Below, in pieces: positions 51,259 through 61,111 of a stretch of DNA of 64,000 nucleotides. How positions within the stretch are numbered: the first letter of the stretch is position 1; every line of letters begins with the position of its first letter. A model generated the notes under the pieces. The model did no database searches and was not told the DNA's origin. It was given only the letters and a program-made list of their open reading frames with translations. The stretch lies in assembly GCA_020633315.1 (NCBI GenBank), contig JACKDV010000010.1:1-64000 (forward strand), in the 5' to 3' direction. This stretch comes from Myxococcales bacterium (GTDB lineage Bacteria; Myxococcota_A; Polyangia; Nannocystales; Nannocystaceae). The translations under genes and the position numbers were made by a program.

Positions 51259-51981
51259 CTAGAACTGCTTCTGGCACACTCCCTGGATGATGTCCGGGTC
51301 GCCGTCGTTCTGGTGCCAGGTGAAGGTGAAGGTCCAGATTCCCGAGGCCATCCCCGCGAACTGGAAGTGCCAGGTGTAGGCGCCGGTGATGTCCGAGAGC
51401 CCGCCCTCGATCATCTCGCCGCTGGGACCCTCGGCCCACATCCCGATGTAGGTCAGGCCCACGGGGTCGGTGAAGGTCGCCTCGAAGGGCACGCCGGCCC
51501 CTGGGTTCTGCGGGCTGAAGCCGAAGTCGGGGTCGCACTCGAGATCGGGGCCACCCCCGGTGGTGGTGTCGTCGCCGGCGCTGTCGTCGACGCAGTAGGG
51601 GTCGCCGCAGACGATGGCCTGGTCGACGCAGTCGGCCCCCCACACCTGCTGGCAGCAGGAGGGCAGGCTGGTGCACACGCAGGACTCGGTCTCGGGGCTG
51701 CCGCAGCCGGGAGTGGGGGCGATCATGCAGCAGGCCGGGTTGCCGGTGCCGCCCGAGTCTCCGCTGTTGGAGGTGGCCCCGCCGCTGACCGTGCTGGCGC
51801 TGGTCTGGCCGTCGGTCGCGCTTTCCCCCTCGTCGTCGCTGTCGCCGGGGTCGCTCGAGCCGGCCTCCCCCGCGGTGTAGGCTCCCGAGAGGGTGAGCAT
51901 GCCGGGGTCATCACTACCCTGGGCGCAGGCCAGGGGCAGGGCGAGCAGGACGAGCGACGGTACGAATCGAGGCATGCGCAT
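51259..51981 (-). CDS. Cys-rich lipoprotein with Ser/Gly/Asp linker
   Basis: A 240-residue predicted lipoprotein (lipobox LALPLAC). A 60-residue Ser/Thr/Gly/Asp linker leads to a cysteine-dense module (PACCMIAPTPGCG, CVCTSLPSCCQQVWGADCV, CGDPYC), of the kind recurrent in surface lipoproteins of Nannocystineae, and then a C-terminal beta-sandwich-like domain (GLTYIGMWAEGPSGEM; AYTWHFQFAGMASGIWTF). Function unknown. The start could also be the third codon (MPRF). Confidence 0.82.
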   Translation of the reverse strand: MRMPRFVPSLVLLALPLACAQGSDDPGMLTLSGAYTAGEAGSSDPGDSDDEGESATDGQTSASTVSGGATSNSGDSGGTGNPACCMIAPTPGCGSPETESCVCTSLPSCCQQVWGADCVDQAIVCGDPYCVDDSAGDDTTTGGGPDLECDPDFGFSPQNPGAGVPFEATFTDPVGLTYIGMWAEGPSGEMIEGGLSDITGAYTWHFQFAGMASGIWTFTFTWHQNDGDPDIIQGVCQKQF

Positions 51982-52117
51982 CGGGGCTCCGCGTCCATAG
52001 TGCCCAAACCTCCGAGCCCGTTCACGACTCGGGCCCGATCCGGTGAAGAAAATCCTCAGCGCGGCGCACGCCGCGAGCTGGGCCGAGCCGAGGGGCGAAA
52101 CCGCCTCGTCCCGCGGC

Positions 52118-52435
52118 TCAGCAGCGGCCGATCTCGATCAGATCCTCCGCCTCCATCACGCACTTGGCGTACTGGGCGTACTTGATCCGGCCGCGCAGCA
52201 GCAGCTTGTCCTGCTTGTGCTGGATGCACTGCTCGCGGGTGGTCTCCACCAGCCGCTCCTGGCTCTGCGGGCTCATCTGGGTGTTGGCGGCCTCGCGCAG
52301 GGTGACCTGGATGATGTGCTCGCAGATCTCGGCCGGCCCGGGCGCGCGCAGGAAGGCCCACCACAGCGAGAACAGCACCACCGTCACGGCCAGGACGGAG
52401 ATCGAGGCGATCCGCCAGGGGTTGGGTCGCGCCAT
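52118..52435 (-). CDS. Small membrane-anchored hypothetical protein
   Basis: A 105-residue protein with one N-terminal membrane helix (IASISVLAVTVVLFSLWWAFL) and a soluble domain with four cysteines (EICEHI, REQCIQ, AKCVM and the terminal GRC). No family recognised. It starts three bases after the SspB-like stop, so it is in the same operon and translation unit. Confidence 0.75.
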   Translation of the reverse strand: MARPNPWRIASISVLAVTVVLFSLWWAFLRAPGPAEICEHIIQVTLREAANTQMSPQSQERLVETTREQCIQHKQDKLLLRGRIKYAQYAKCVMEAEDLIEIGRC

Positions 52436-52438
52436 CGA

Positions 52439-52960
52439 TCAGCCGCCGCCGTCGATCACCTTGAAGGCCGCCCGTCGCTTCTTGGCCTGGCTGTCGTCGG
52501 GCGTGGGCTCGGCCGCCTCTTCGGCCGGGGTGGCGGTGGCGCTCGCGCTCGCGCTCGCCTGGGCGGGGGCCGGGTCCATGCCGATGCCGTCCACCGTGCG
52601 CAGGGCCGGCTTGCGCCCGGTGCCCTTGCCGTAGCGGGTGCGCTTGACCGACTCGGGCATGTTCTGGTCGAGCACGATGCCTCGCCCCGTGCTGCGGTCC
52701 GCCACCACGTAGATCGCCCCGTAGGGGAAGGTGCAGCGGGTCACGTAGCCGCCGAACGACAGATCGGCCGACAGCGCCTCCTCGAGGAAGGTGAGGTCGA
52801 GCGGGTAGCTGGGGTCGAGATCGATGATCAGCCGCTCCCGCCACTGGTCGCGGATGAAGTCGGGGCACACCACGCCGTCGAACATCGCGTTGACGTGCAG
52901 CCGGGGGCACCGACTGGCCGCCTGCAGCGACTCGATCACGCTCTGGACCGGATGGACCAC
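52439..52960 (-). CDS. sspB: SspB-like ClpXP adaptor
   Basis: A 173-residue protein resembling stringent starvation protein B, which delivers ssrA-tagged and other substrates to ClpXP. The folded domain (about 18-110) shows LHVNAMFDGVVCPDFI, LIIDLDPSYPLDLTFLEEA, LSADLSFGGYVTRCTFP and YGAIYVVADRSTGRG. A flexible linker follows (Ala/Ser/Thr repeat ASASASATATPAEEAA), ending in RAAFKVIDGGG, which resembles the ClpX-binding tail (RPxLxVxK type) of known SspB proteins. The start is GTG 52960, with TACGCT nine bases upstream. Confidence 0.82.
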   Translation of the reverse strand: MVHPVQSVIESLQAASRCPRLHVNAMFDGVVCPDFIRDQWRERLIIDLDPSYPLDLTFLEEALSADLSFGGYVTRCTFPYGAIYVVADRSTGRGIVLDQNMPESVKRTRYGKGTGRKPALRTVDGIGMDPAPAQASASASATATPAEEAAEPTPDDSQAKKRRAAFKVIDGGG

Positions 52961-52969
52961 CGGAGCCGC

Positions 52970-52975
52970 AGCGTA
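52970..52975 (-). promoter_or_regulatory. -10-like TACGCT element, leaderless start
   Basis: TACGCT (reverse strand) lies nine bases before GTG 52960; no Shine-Dalgarno site. Confidence 0.45.
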
Positions 52976-53144
52976 ACGGATTCTGGCGCCTGGGGCGAGG
53001 AGATGGCCCCTTCGTCGCGCTCGCGGGCGGGCGTCCGAGCCGGTTCGACCGCCCGGGCCGGGCTCTCACGAGCCCAACGGCGACGATCGCTGTTTGCGCA
53101 GCGATCGTCGGGCGCGGGGCCGCACGGGGGTCCGAGCCCTGGCC

Positions 53145-54335
53145 TCAGCCGAAGGCGCCGAGCCCGGTGATGGCCCGGCCGATGGCGAGGGTGTGGATCT
53201 CGTGGGTGCCCTCGTAGGTGAAGACCGTCTCGAGGTTGCACAGGTGCCGCATGATGTGGAACTCGCCCATGATCCCGTTGCCGCCGAGCATCGAGCGAGC
53301 GGTGCGGGCGGCCTGCAGGGCCATGCTCACGTTGTCGCGCTTGAGGATCGAGACCTGCACCGGGGTGAGCTTGCCCTCCTGCTTGAGCCGGCCGAAGTGG
53401 TAGGCGAGCAGCAGGCCCTTGCCGATCTCGTTGTGGAGCTCGACGAGCTTTTGCTGGGTGAGCTGGAAGCTGGCGATCGGGCGATCGAACTGCACCCGCT
53501 CGAGGGTGTAGCGGCGGGCCCGCTCGTACACGTCCATGGCCGCTCCCAGCACGCCCCAGCCGATGCCGTAGCGCGCCTGGGTGAGGCACGACAGCGGGCC
53601 CTTGAGCCCGGAGATCTTGGGCAGCATGGCGTCGGCGGGCACCCGCACCTCGTCGAGCACGATCTCGCCGGTGACCGAGGCGCGCATGCTGAGCTTGCCC
53701 TTGGTCTCGGGGGTGGACAGGCCCTTGGACTCGCGGGGCACGAGGAAGCCGCGGATCACCGGCGTGTCGGAGCCGTGCTCGAGGGTCTTGGCCCACACCA
53801 GGCACACGTCGGCCAGCGGGCTGTTGGTGATCCAGAACTTCTGGCCGCTGATCACGAAGTCGCCGCCGGGGCCGTCCTGCTTGGCGTGGGTGCGCATCGA
53901 GCCGGGGTCGCTGCCCGCGTTGGGCTCGGTGAGGCCGAAGCAGCCGATGAGCTCGCCCTTGGCCATGCCGGGCAGCCAGCGCTCCTTTTGGGCCTCGGAG
54001 CCGTAGGTGTGGATCGGCCACATCACCAGGGCCGACTGCACCGAGCAGAACGAGCGGATGCCGCTGTCCTGGCGCTCGAGCTCGATCATGGTCAGCCCGT
54101 AGGCGACCGGGTTCATGCCCATGCAGCCGTAGCCGGCGAGGGTGGAGCCCAGCAGGCCCATCTCGCCGAACTCGGGGATGAGCTCGCGGGGGAAGGTGGC
54201 CTTCTCGTAGTGGTGCTCGATGTTGGGGGCGATCCGGCGCTGGCAGAACTCGCGGGTCGCCTCCCAGGTGAGGCGCTCGTCCTCGGAGAGCAGGTGGTCG
54301 ATGGACAGCAGGTAGGGCGTTGCCTCGAGCGGCAT
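53145..54335 (-). CDS. gcdH: Glutaryl-CoA dehydrogenase
   Basis: An FAD-dependent acyl-CoA dehydrogenase that oxidises and decarboxylates glutaryl-CoA to crotonyl-CoA in lysine and tryptophan catabolism. It has 396 residues. Features that single out this subfamily: SGIRSFCSVQSALVM (the Arg that binds the substrate carboxylate), CFGLTEPNAGSDPGSM, FWITNSPLADV, and LETVFTYEGTHEIHTL with the catalytic Glu. It is a monocistronic reverse-strand gene between the SspB operon and the envelope pair. A TAAC sequence close upstream is a poor -10. Some isovaleryl- or other acyl-CoA specificity cannot be ruled out. Confidence 0.9.
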   Translation of the reverse strand: MPLEATPYLLSIDHLLSEDERLTWEATREFCQRRIAPNIEHHYEKATFPRELIPEFGEMGLLGSTLAGYGCMGMNPVAYGLTMIELERQDSGIRSFCSVQSALVMWPIHTYGSEAQKERWLPGMAKGELIGCFGLTEPNAGSDPGSMRTHAKQDGPGGDFVISGQKFWITNSPLADVCLVWAKTLEHGSDTPVIRGFLVPRESKGLSTPETKGKLSMRASVTGEIVLDEVRVPADAMLPKISGLKGPLSCLTQARYGIGWGVLGAAMDVYERARRYTLERVQFDRPIASFQLTQQKLVELHNEIGKGLLLAYHFGRLKQEGKLTPVQVSILKRDNVSMALQAARTARSMLGGNGIMGEFHIMRHLCNLETVFTYEGTHEIHTLAIGRAITGLGAFG

Positions 54336-54577
54336 GCCGGGGAGTTACCACAGCGGCCCGCGTCCCGCGGGGGCCCGGACCGCTGCCCCGCGCCGAGGCG
54401 TCGTGAGGCAGCCAAGTGAGGCCGCGCCATCGGGGCGCTGGGCCCGACCTGGGCACAAACGCCGAGGGACCCCCGCACGCGGAAGGGATTGCGCCCGGGT
54501 CGATGTGAGGTGGATCCCAATGCGGTCGCACGTCGCAGCGAGGGGCTGCTAGCATCCGGTCGAAAGGCACGGCCCCC

Positions 54578-55324
54578 ATGCTCGGATTGCGCACCCTCGC
54601 TCCGCTCCTCGTCGCGCTGCTCGCCTTCGTGGCCACGCCCCGCGAGGCCCTCGCGGCCCCCTCGGCCAGCGGAGGATTCAGCACCAACGAGGGCTTCTCC
54701 GGCTCGTCGAGCGGCGGCGGCTTCGAGTGGCCCGAGCGCGTGGTGGGAGGCAACGCGCTGTCGTTCATCTCCCCGTTCCAGATCGGCGCGGTGGGCTACC
54801 TCCCCAAGGGTCGCTTCACCCTCCAGTACGATCGCTGGCTGTCGGCCAACCTCTTCCAGCACTGGATCCACGGCGGGGTGAGCCTGCTGTTCGATCGCGG
54901 CGACTGGCAGAACTTCCGCCTCGACTCCTGCGACGCCACCCGCGACGGCAGCTGCCGCCCTGGCGGCGTGGTGGGCTGGGACCTCTACGCCGGCTACACC
55001 TACCGCTTCGCGGTCAAGGACAAGCCGTGGTTGGTGCCCTTCGTGCGGGGCTCGGTGGGCTTCGCCTGGTGGGTCTATCCCAAGGTGGGGGGCGGTCGCG
55101 AGGAGCGGCAGCAGAGCCGCATCCGCTCGTGGACCCTCAACCTGCGCCCCGGCGCCGGCCTGCGCTTCTTCCTGCTCGATCAGCTCGGCATCGGCATGGA
55201 CCTCAACATCCCCGTCGGCTTCCTCGTGCACACCGATGCGCTGCCGGCCGGGGGCGAGGACAAGAGCGGCGGCTTCCTGCTCGGCTTCGAGATCATGCCG
55301 CTCACCCTCGAGTACCGGTTCTAG
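54578..55324 (+). CDS. Outer-membrane beta-barrel protein
   Basis: A 248-residue protein with a signal peptide (LLVALLAFVATPREALA, cleavage after ALA), a Gly/Ser-rich stretch, then amphipathic strands rich in aromatic residues (WDLYAGYTYRF; PFVRGSVGFAWWVYP; GLRFFLLDQLGIGMDLNI) ending in LEYRF, the C-terminal Phe recognised by BamA. It contains a Cys pair (DSCDATRDGSC). The family is unknown. AAAGG precedes the ATG at about 12 bases, and TAGCAT further up may be the -10. Confidence 0.83.
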   Translation: MLGLRTLAPLLVALLAFVATPREALAAPSASGGFSTNEGFSGSSSGGGFEWPERVVGGNALSFISPFQIGAVGYLPKGRFTLQYDRWLSANLFQHWIHGGVSLLFDRGDWQNFRLDSCDATRDGSCRPGGVVGWDLYAGYTYRFAVKDKPWLVPFVRGSVGFAWWVYPKVGGGREERQQSRIRSWTLNLRPGAGLRFFLLDQLGIGMDLNIPVGFLVHTDALPAGGEDKSGGFLLGFEIMPLTLEYRF

Positions 55325-55335
55325 TCGCGGGTGGC

Positions 55336-56403
55336 ATGGCGGTCGCGCTGGGTCCGTGGCTGGCGGGGGTGCTCGCGCTCGCGCCCGTGGCCGAGGTCGA
55401 GGCCCAGGTCGAGGCCAGCCCTTCGGGCGAGCCGAGCTCCCCGGCCGCCGACGCGGTGGAGCTGCAGTGGGACGCGCCCGCCGAGTGCGGCGACGCGGCG
55501 GTGGTGCGGCGCGGGCTGGCCGGCTTCCTCGGGGAGCGCACCGCGGTGGAGGCCGGGGCGGTGGTGCGGGCCGAGGCCCGGGTGGAGCACGACGAGGCCG
55601 GCTACCGGCTGCTGCTGCGCACCGAGACGCCCTCGGGGGTGACCACGCGCGAGACCACGGCCCAGGATTGCGCGGTGCTGGTGGAGGCCACGGCGCTCAT
55701 CGTGGCGATCGCGGTCGATCCCAGCGCGGTGGTGGGGCGCTCCGAGCGGGTGCCACCCCCTCCCGTGGTCGCCGAGCCGGAGCCGGAGCCCGAGCCGGCG
55801 GTCGAGCCCACGCCCGCACCGGGGCCCTCCCTCGTCGACGCGCCGGCGGTCGAGCTCACGCCGGCGCCCGAGCCCAGCGCCGCGCCGCGGCTGCGCTTCG
55901 GCATGTGGATCGCCGGCGGGGTGGACGTGGGCATGCTGCCCGCGGTGGCCGGGGGCCTGCGCCTGGCCGGCGCGGTGCTGGGCCGGCGCTGGCGGGTGGA
56001 GCTGCGCGGCGACTACTGGCTGCCCCGCACCGCGCTGCCGCAGGCCGAGCTGGGGGCTCGCATCTCGCTGTGGTCGGTGGGCACGCGGGGCTGCGGTGTG
56101 CCCGGGGTGGCGCGGGCGGGCCTGGAATTCCCGCTGTGCGGCGGCATCGAGGCCGGGGCGATGCGTGGCGATCCGGTGGGCGACCGGGTGCAGGGCGGGG
56201 TCACGGGGCGCGAGCCCTGGCTGGCCGCGGACCTCGGCGCGGGGCTGTCGTGGTCGCCGTGGCGATTCCTCGCCGTGTTCGTGCGCGCCGAGCTGGTGGT
56301 GCCGATCCTCCGCGCGGGCTTTCGGGTGGGCGAGGTGGAGATCCATCGGGCGGGCCCGGTGGGCGGTCGCGGCCTGCTGGGGCTCGAGGCGAGATTCCCC
56401 TGA
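55336..56403 (+). CDS. Hypothetical exported protein with Pro/Glu linker and barrel-like C-terminus
   Basis: A 355-residue protein: signal peptide MAVALGPWLAGVLALAP, an N-terminal domain with two cysteines (about 45-130: ECGDAAVVRRG; AQDCAVLVEATALIV), a Pro/Glu/Ala linker (EPEPEPEPAVEPTPAPGP), then a C-terminal half with Gly-rich beta strands ending in LGLEARFP. The two-part layout is seen in several myxobacterial envelope proteins. It begins 11 bases after the barrel gene and is in an operon with it. Its last codons are included in a local duplication. Confidence 0.75.
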   Translation: MAVALGPWLAGVLALAPVAEVEAQVEASPSGEPSSPAADAVELQWDAPAECGDAAVVRRGLAGFLGERTAVEAGAVVRAEARVEHDEAGYRLLLRTETPSGVTTRETTAQDCAVLVEATALIVAIAVDPSAVVGRSERVPPPPVVAEPEPEPEPAVEPTPAPGPSLVDAPAVELTPAPEPSAAPRLRFGMWIAGGVDVGMLPAVAGGLRLAGAVLGRRWRVELRGDYWLPRTALPQAELGARISLWSVGTRGCGVPGVARAGLEFPLCGGIEAGAMRGDPVGDRVQGGVTGREPWLAADLGAGLSWSPWRFLAVFVRAELVVPILRAGFRVGEVEIHRAGPVGGRGLLGLEARFP

Positions 56404-56451
56404 GCGGCCGCGGCCGGCTGGCTCGAGGCGAGGTTCCCCCGAGCAGCCGCG
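56381..56451 (+). repeat. Local direct duplication of a gene end
   Basis: A 32-base segment (56381-56412), covering the last codons and stop of the preceding gene, is repeated at 56420-56451 with three differences. Confidence 0.85.
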
Positions 56452-56463
56452 TGCCCCCGGCTA

Positions 56464-56492
56464 TTGCCGAACCGCACGCGACGCACTAGCGT
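56464..56492 (+). promoter_or_regulatory. leuS promoter TTGCCG-17-TAGCGT
   Basis: TTGCCG (56464-56469) and TAGCGT (56487-56492) are 17 bases apart; the -10 lies nine bases before ATG 56502, with no Shine-Dalgarno site. Confidence 0.5.
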
Positions 56493-56501
56493 TGCCGGTC
56501 C

Positions 56502-59176
<2,675 letters not shown>

Positions 59177-59183
<7 letters not shown>

Positions 59184-59208
59184 GGGCCGCTCGGCCCGGC
59201 GTCAGCCC
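59177..59208. terminator. Nested bidirectional hairpin containing both stop codons
   Basis: gggctga / tcagccc encloses a second stem gggccg / cggccc. The leuS TGA and the stop of the convergent ferritin-like gene are both part of the outer stem. Confidence 0.65.
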
Positions 59209-60155
59209 TTGCCTCGTCCCCGCGCGGCCCAGGCCGCGTCGGGGTCGAGGCCCAGCTCGCGCAGGCGCGGGAAGATCTCGGTCTCCAGGCAGGAGTAGAA
59301 GATCACCGCGTACTGGCGGTCGCTGAGCACTCCCAGGTTGGGCTCGTCACGCTCGATCACCATCGAGCAGGCGGCCACCTCGGCGATGTCGATCCCCCCG
59401 CACACCGAGCGCTGGAAGCCGGCGAGGTCGGAGGCGAGCTGAGTCTGCAGGCGGGCGCGGGACTCGGCGCTCAGCCGCGGCAGCAGCACGCCGAGCGCCT
59501 CGAAGCCGAAGGTGGCGTGCAGGTGCTCGTCGCGGAGGATCTGGCGGCACACCGCCTCGGCGCAGGGCTCGGTGGTCACCACCACCAGCGCGTCGAGCAT
59601 GGGGCGCGACAGGGTCTCGCCCAGGCAGCACGCGGTGAGGATGGCGCTGGCGGCCCAGGCCAGGCGCTGCTCGGGGTCTCGCTCCTGCTGGGCGCCGGGG
59701 GGATCGGCCCACGGCGGTCGCGGCCGCGGCCAGCGGAACGCCTGGGGCTCGGCCGCGGTGCCCTCGGGCCACAGCGTGAGCGCCATGCGGGCGCACAGCT
59801 CGGCGTGACGCACCTCGTCGGTGATCATGCGAGCGAGGCAGCCCAGCAGCGACAGCTCCACCTGGGCGCTGGCGAGCACCTGGGTGAGCTGGCCGAACTG
59901 CTGCACCGAGCCGTGCTCGTTGCGGGCTCGACCCGCCCACTGGATCGCGGCGCGCCGGCGCTGCGGCAGGGGCCAGGGGGCGGGATCGAAGGCCGCGAAG
60001 TCGGGCCAGGGATCGCGGTGCACCTGCTTGCGGTGGGCCCGGCCGATCGGCGCCCCCACCTCGCCCAGCATGCGCTCGGTGCCGGTGGTCTCGCTCGGGT
60101 CGTCCTCGGCGGGCCGAGGGCGGGCCCCGTGGAGCGCGGATGGGTCTCGCACCAT
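59202..60155 (-). CDS. Ferritin-like (di-iron four-helix) protein
   Basis: A 317-residue cytoplasmic protein with the ferritin-like metal pattern: two ExxH motifs, DEVRHAEL and DEHLHATFG, in the second and fourth helices of the bundle, and a Glu in the helix with CLGETLS. The first helix, RNEHGSVQQFGQL, could supply the remaining Glu. This suggests a carboxylate-bridged di-iron centre for oxygen chemistry. About 65 residues before it are variable and charged. The reaction is unknown; such proteins are frequent in myxobacteria. Convergent with leuS. Confidence 0.8.
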   Translation of the reverse strand: MVRDPSALHGARPRPAEDDPSETTGTERMLGEVGAPIGRAHRKQVHRDPWPDFAAFDPAPWPLPQRRRAAIQWAGRARNEHGSVQQFGQLTQVLASAQVELSLLGCLARMITDEVRHAELCARMALTLWPEGTAAEPQAFRWPRPRPPWADPPGAQQERDPEQRLAWAASAILTACCLGETLSRPMLDALVVVTTEPCAEAVCRQILRDEHLHATFGFEALGVLLPRLSAESRARLQTQLASDLAGFQRSVCGGIDIAEVAACSMVIERDEPNLGVLSDRQYAVIFYSCLETEIFPRLRELGLDPDAAWAARGRGKG

Positions 60156-60168
60156 CGAACGGGATCGC

Positions 60169-60651
60169 CTAGTGGCGGGGAGCTCTCACGTTGACGTGCT
60201 TGGGCGGGTCGGCCTTGTCGGGTTCCGGCTCGGGCTCCGGCTCCAGCTCGGGCTCGGGGACCGGGCCCTCGTTCACGTAGCGTTCCTCGTCGGGTGCGCC
60301 GATCCCTTCGGGGCTCCCGCCGAGCTCCTTGGTCGAGGCCCCGCTCGCCGAGCCCGGCGGCGGCTCGACGGGCTCGGGGCCCGGGTTGGCGGTGCGGATC
60401 GGCTCGGGCGTCCCGCCGTCGTCCTCGGGCGGAGGCGGGGGCCCGTCGGGCTCGGGGCGGGCGTCGCTCGTCTTGTCCTCGGGCGTCTTGCCCTCGGGCG
60501 TCTTGCCCTCGGGCGTCTTGCCCTCGGCCTTGGCGTCCTCGGGCGTCTTGCCCTCGGCGGAGCCCTGGTCGCATCCCGCGGCACCGACCGAGAGCGAGGC
60601 CGTGAGCAGGGTCGTTCCGACCGCGAAGGTCAATCGGCGGGGTGGGCTCAT
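60169..60651 (-). CDS. Disordered lipoprotein with KTPEG repeats
   Basis: A 160-residue predicted lipoprotein: signal peptide RRLTFAVGTTLLTASL with lipobox GAAGC, then KTPEG pentapeptide repeats, Pro/Glu/Asp-rich disordered sequence and a short conserved motif YVNEGPVPEPE. It is paralogous to the lipoprotein at 60731: the signal peptides match over most positions (RRLTF.VGT.LLTASL) and both carry VNEGP. Probably a cell-surface spacer or anchor. ATG 60651 gives the best signal peptide. Confidence 0.75.
   Translation of the reverse strand: MSPPRRLTFAVGTTLLTASLSVGAAGCDQGSAEGKTPEDAKAEGKTPEGKTPEGKTPEDKTSDARPEPDGPPPPPEDDGGTPEPIRTANPGPEPVEPPPGSASGASTKELGGSPEGIGAPDEERYVNEGPVPEPELEPEPEPEPDKADPPKHVNVRAPRH
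60471..60558 (-). repeat. 15-bp tandem repeats encoding KTPEG
   Basis: The unit cgtcttgccctcggg occurs about four times with one diverged spacer, in frame, encoding KTPEG/KTPED. Copy-number change would vary the length of the lipoprotein without breaking it. Confidence 0.75.
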
Positions 60652-60730
60652 GGTCCCATCATCGCCGGGAGGCCCACGCGCTCGCAAGCCCCGGCGGCGG
60701 GCCCAGGGCTCGCCACGCTACGGGCGACGA

Positions 60731-60973
60731 CTACTCGGGCTCGGCCTCGGGGCCCACGTTGACGTCGGGCGGCTCGACGTCGGGCGGAGCCGCATCGTCG
60801 TCGGGCTCGGGCTCGTCCGGCTCGTCGACCGGACCTTCGTTGACGTGCGGCGGCTCCTCGTCGGGGTGGACGTTGACCGTCTGCTTCTTGGCGCAGCCCA
60901 CCATGCCGGTCGCCAACGAAGCGGTGAGCAGGCTGGTTCCCACGGTGAAGGTCAGTCGTCGGGAGCGGTCCAT
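60731..60973 (-). CDS. Small disordered lipoprotein (paralogue of the neighbour)
   Basis: An 80-residue predicted lipoprotein: signal peptide RRLTFTVGTSLLTASL with lipobox GMVGC, then a wholly acidic Pro/Asp/Glu-rich tail with HVNEGPVDEPDE and VNVGPEAEPE. Lies 79 bases upstream of the longer paralogue and on the same strand, so the pair arose by tandem duplication. Its function is unknown. Confidence 0.75.
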   Translation of the reverse strand: MDRSRRLTFTVGTSLLTASLATGMVGCAKKQTVNVHPDEEPPHVNEGPVDEPDEPEPDDDAAPPDVEPPDVNVGPEAEPE

Positions 60974-61095
60974 GCATCGATCATCGCTCGGCGCATCGGC
61001 GCGCCGCAAGCACGATCGCACGGTGAGGCGGGGGCGCAGGTGGGGCAGGGCCGCGGCGAGTCCACGCAGTGGGTCGGGCGACGCGGCCCCCGTGG

Positions 61096-61101
61096 TAGCG
61101 T
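61096..61101 (+). promoter_or_regulatory. -10-like TAGCGT element before the ABC operon
   Basis: TAGCGT lies ten bases before TTG 61112 and 25 before GTG 61127; no Shine-Dalgarno site is near either start. Confidence 0.35.
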
Positions 61102-61111
61102 TGCGACCCGC

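Noticed and set aside
56404..56501. A T-box or tRNA-like leader before leuS
   Set aside because: The gap is 98 bases, mostly a duplicated gene end, and the promoter lies directly before the start codon.
60471..60558. Short tandem repeats as a CRISPR array
   Set aside because: Units are 15 bp, contiguous, in frame with the lipoprotein and have no spacers.
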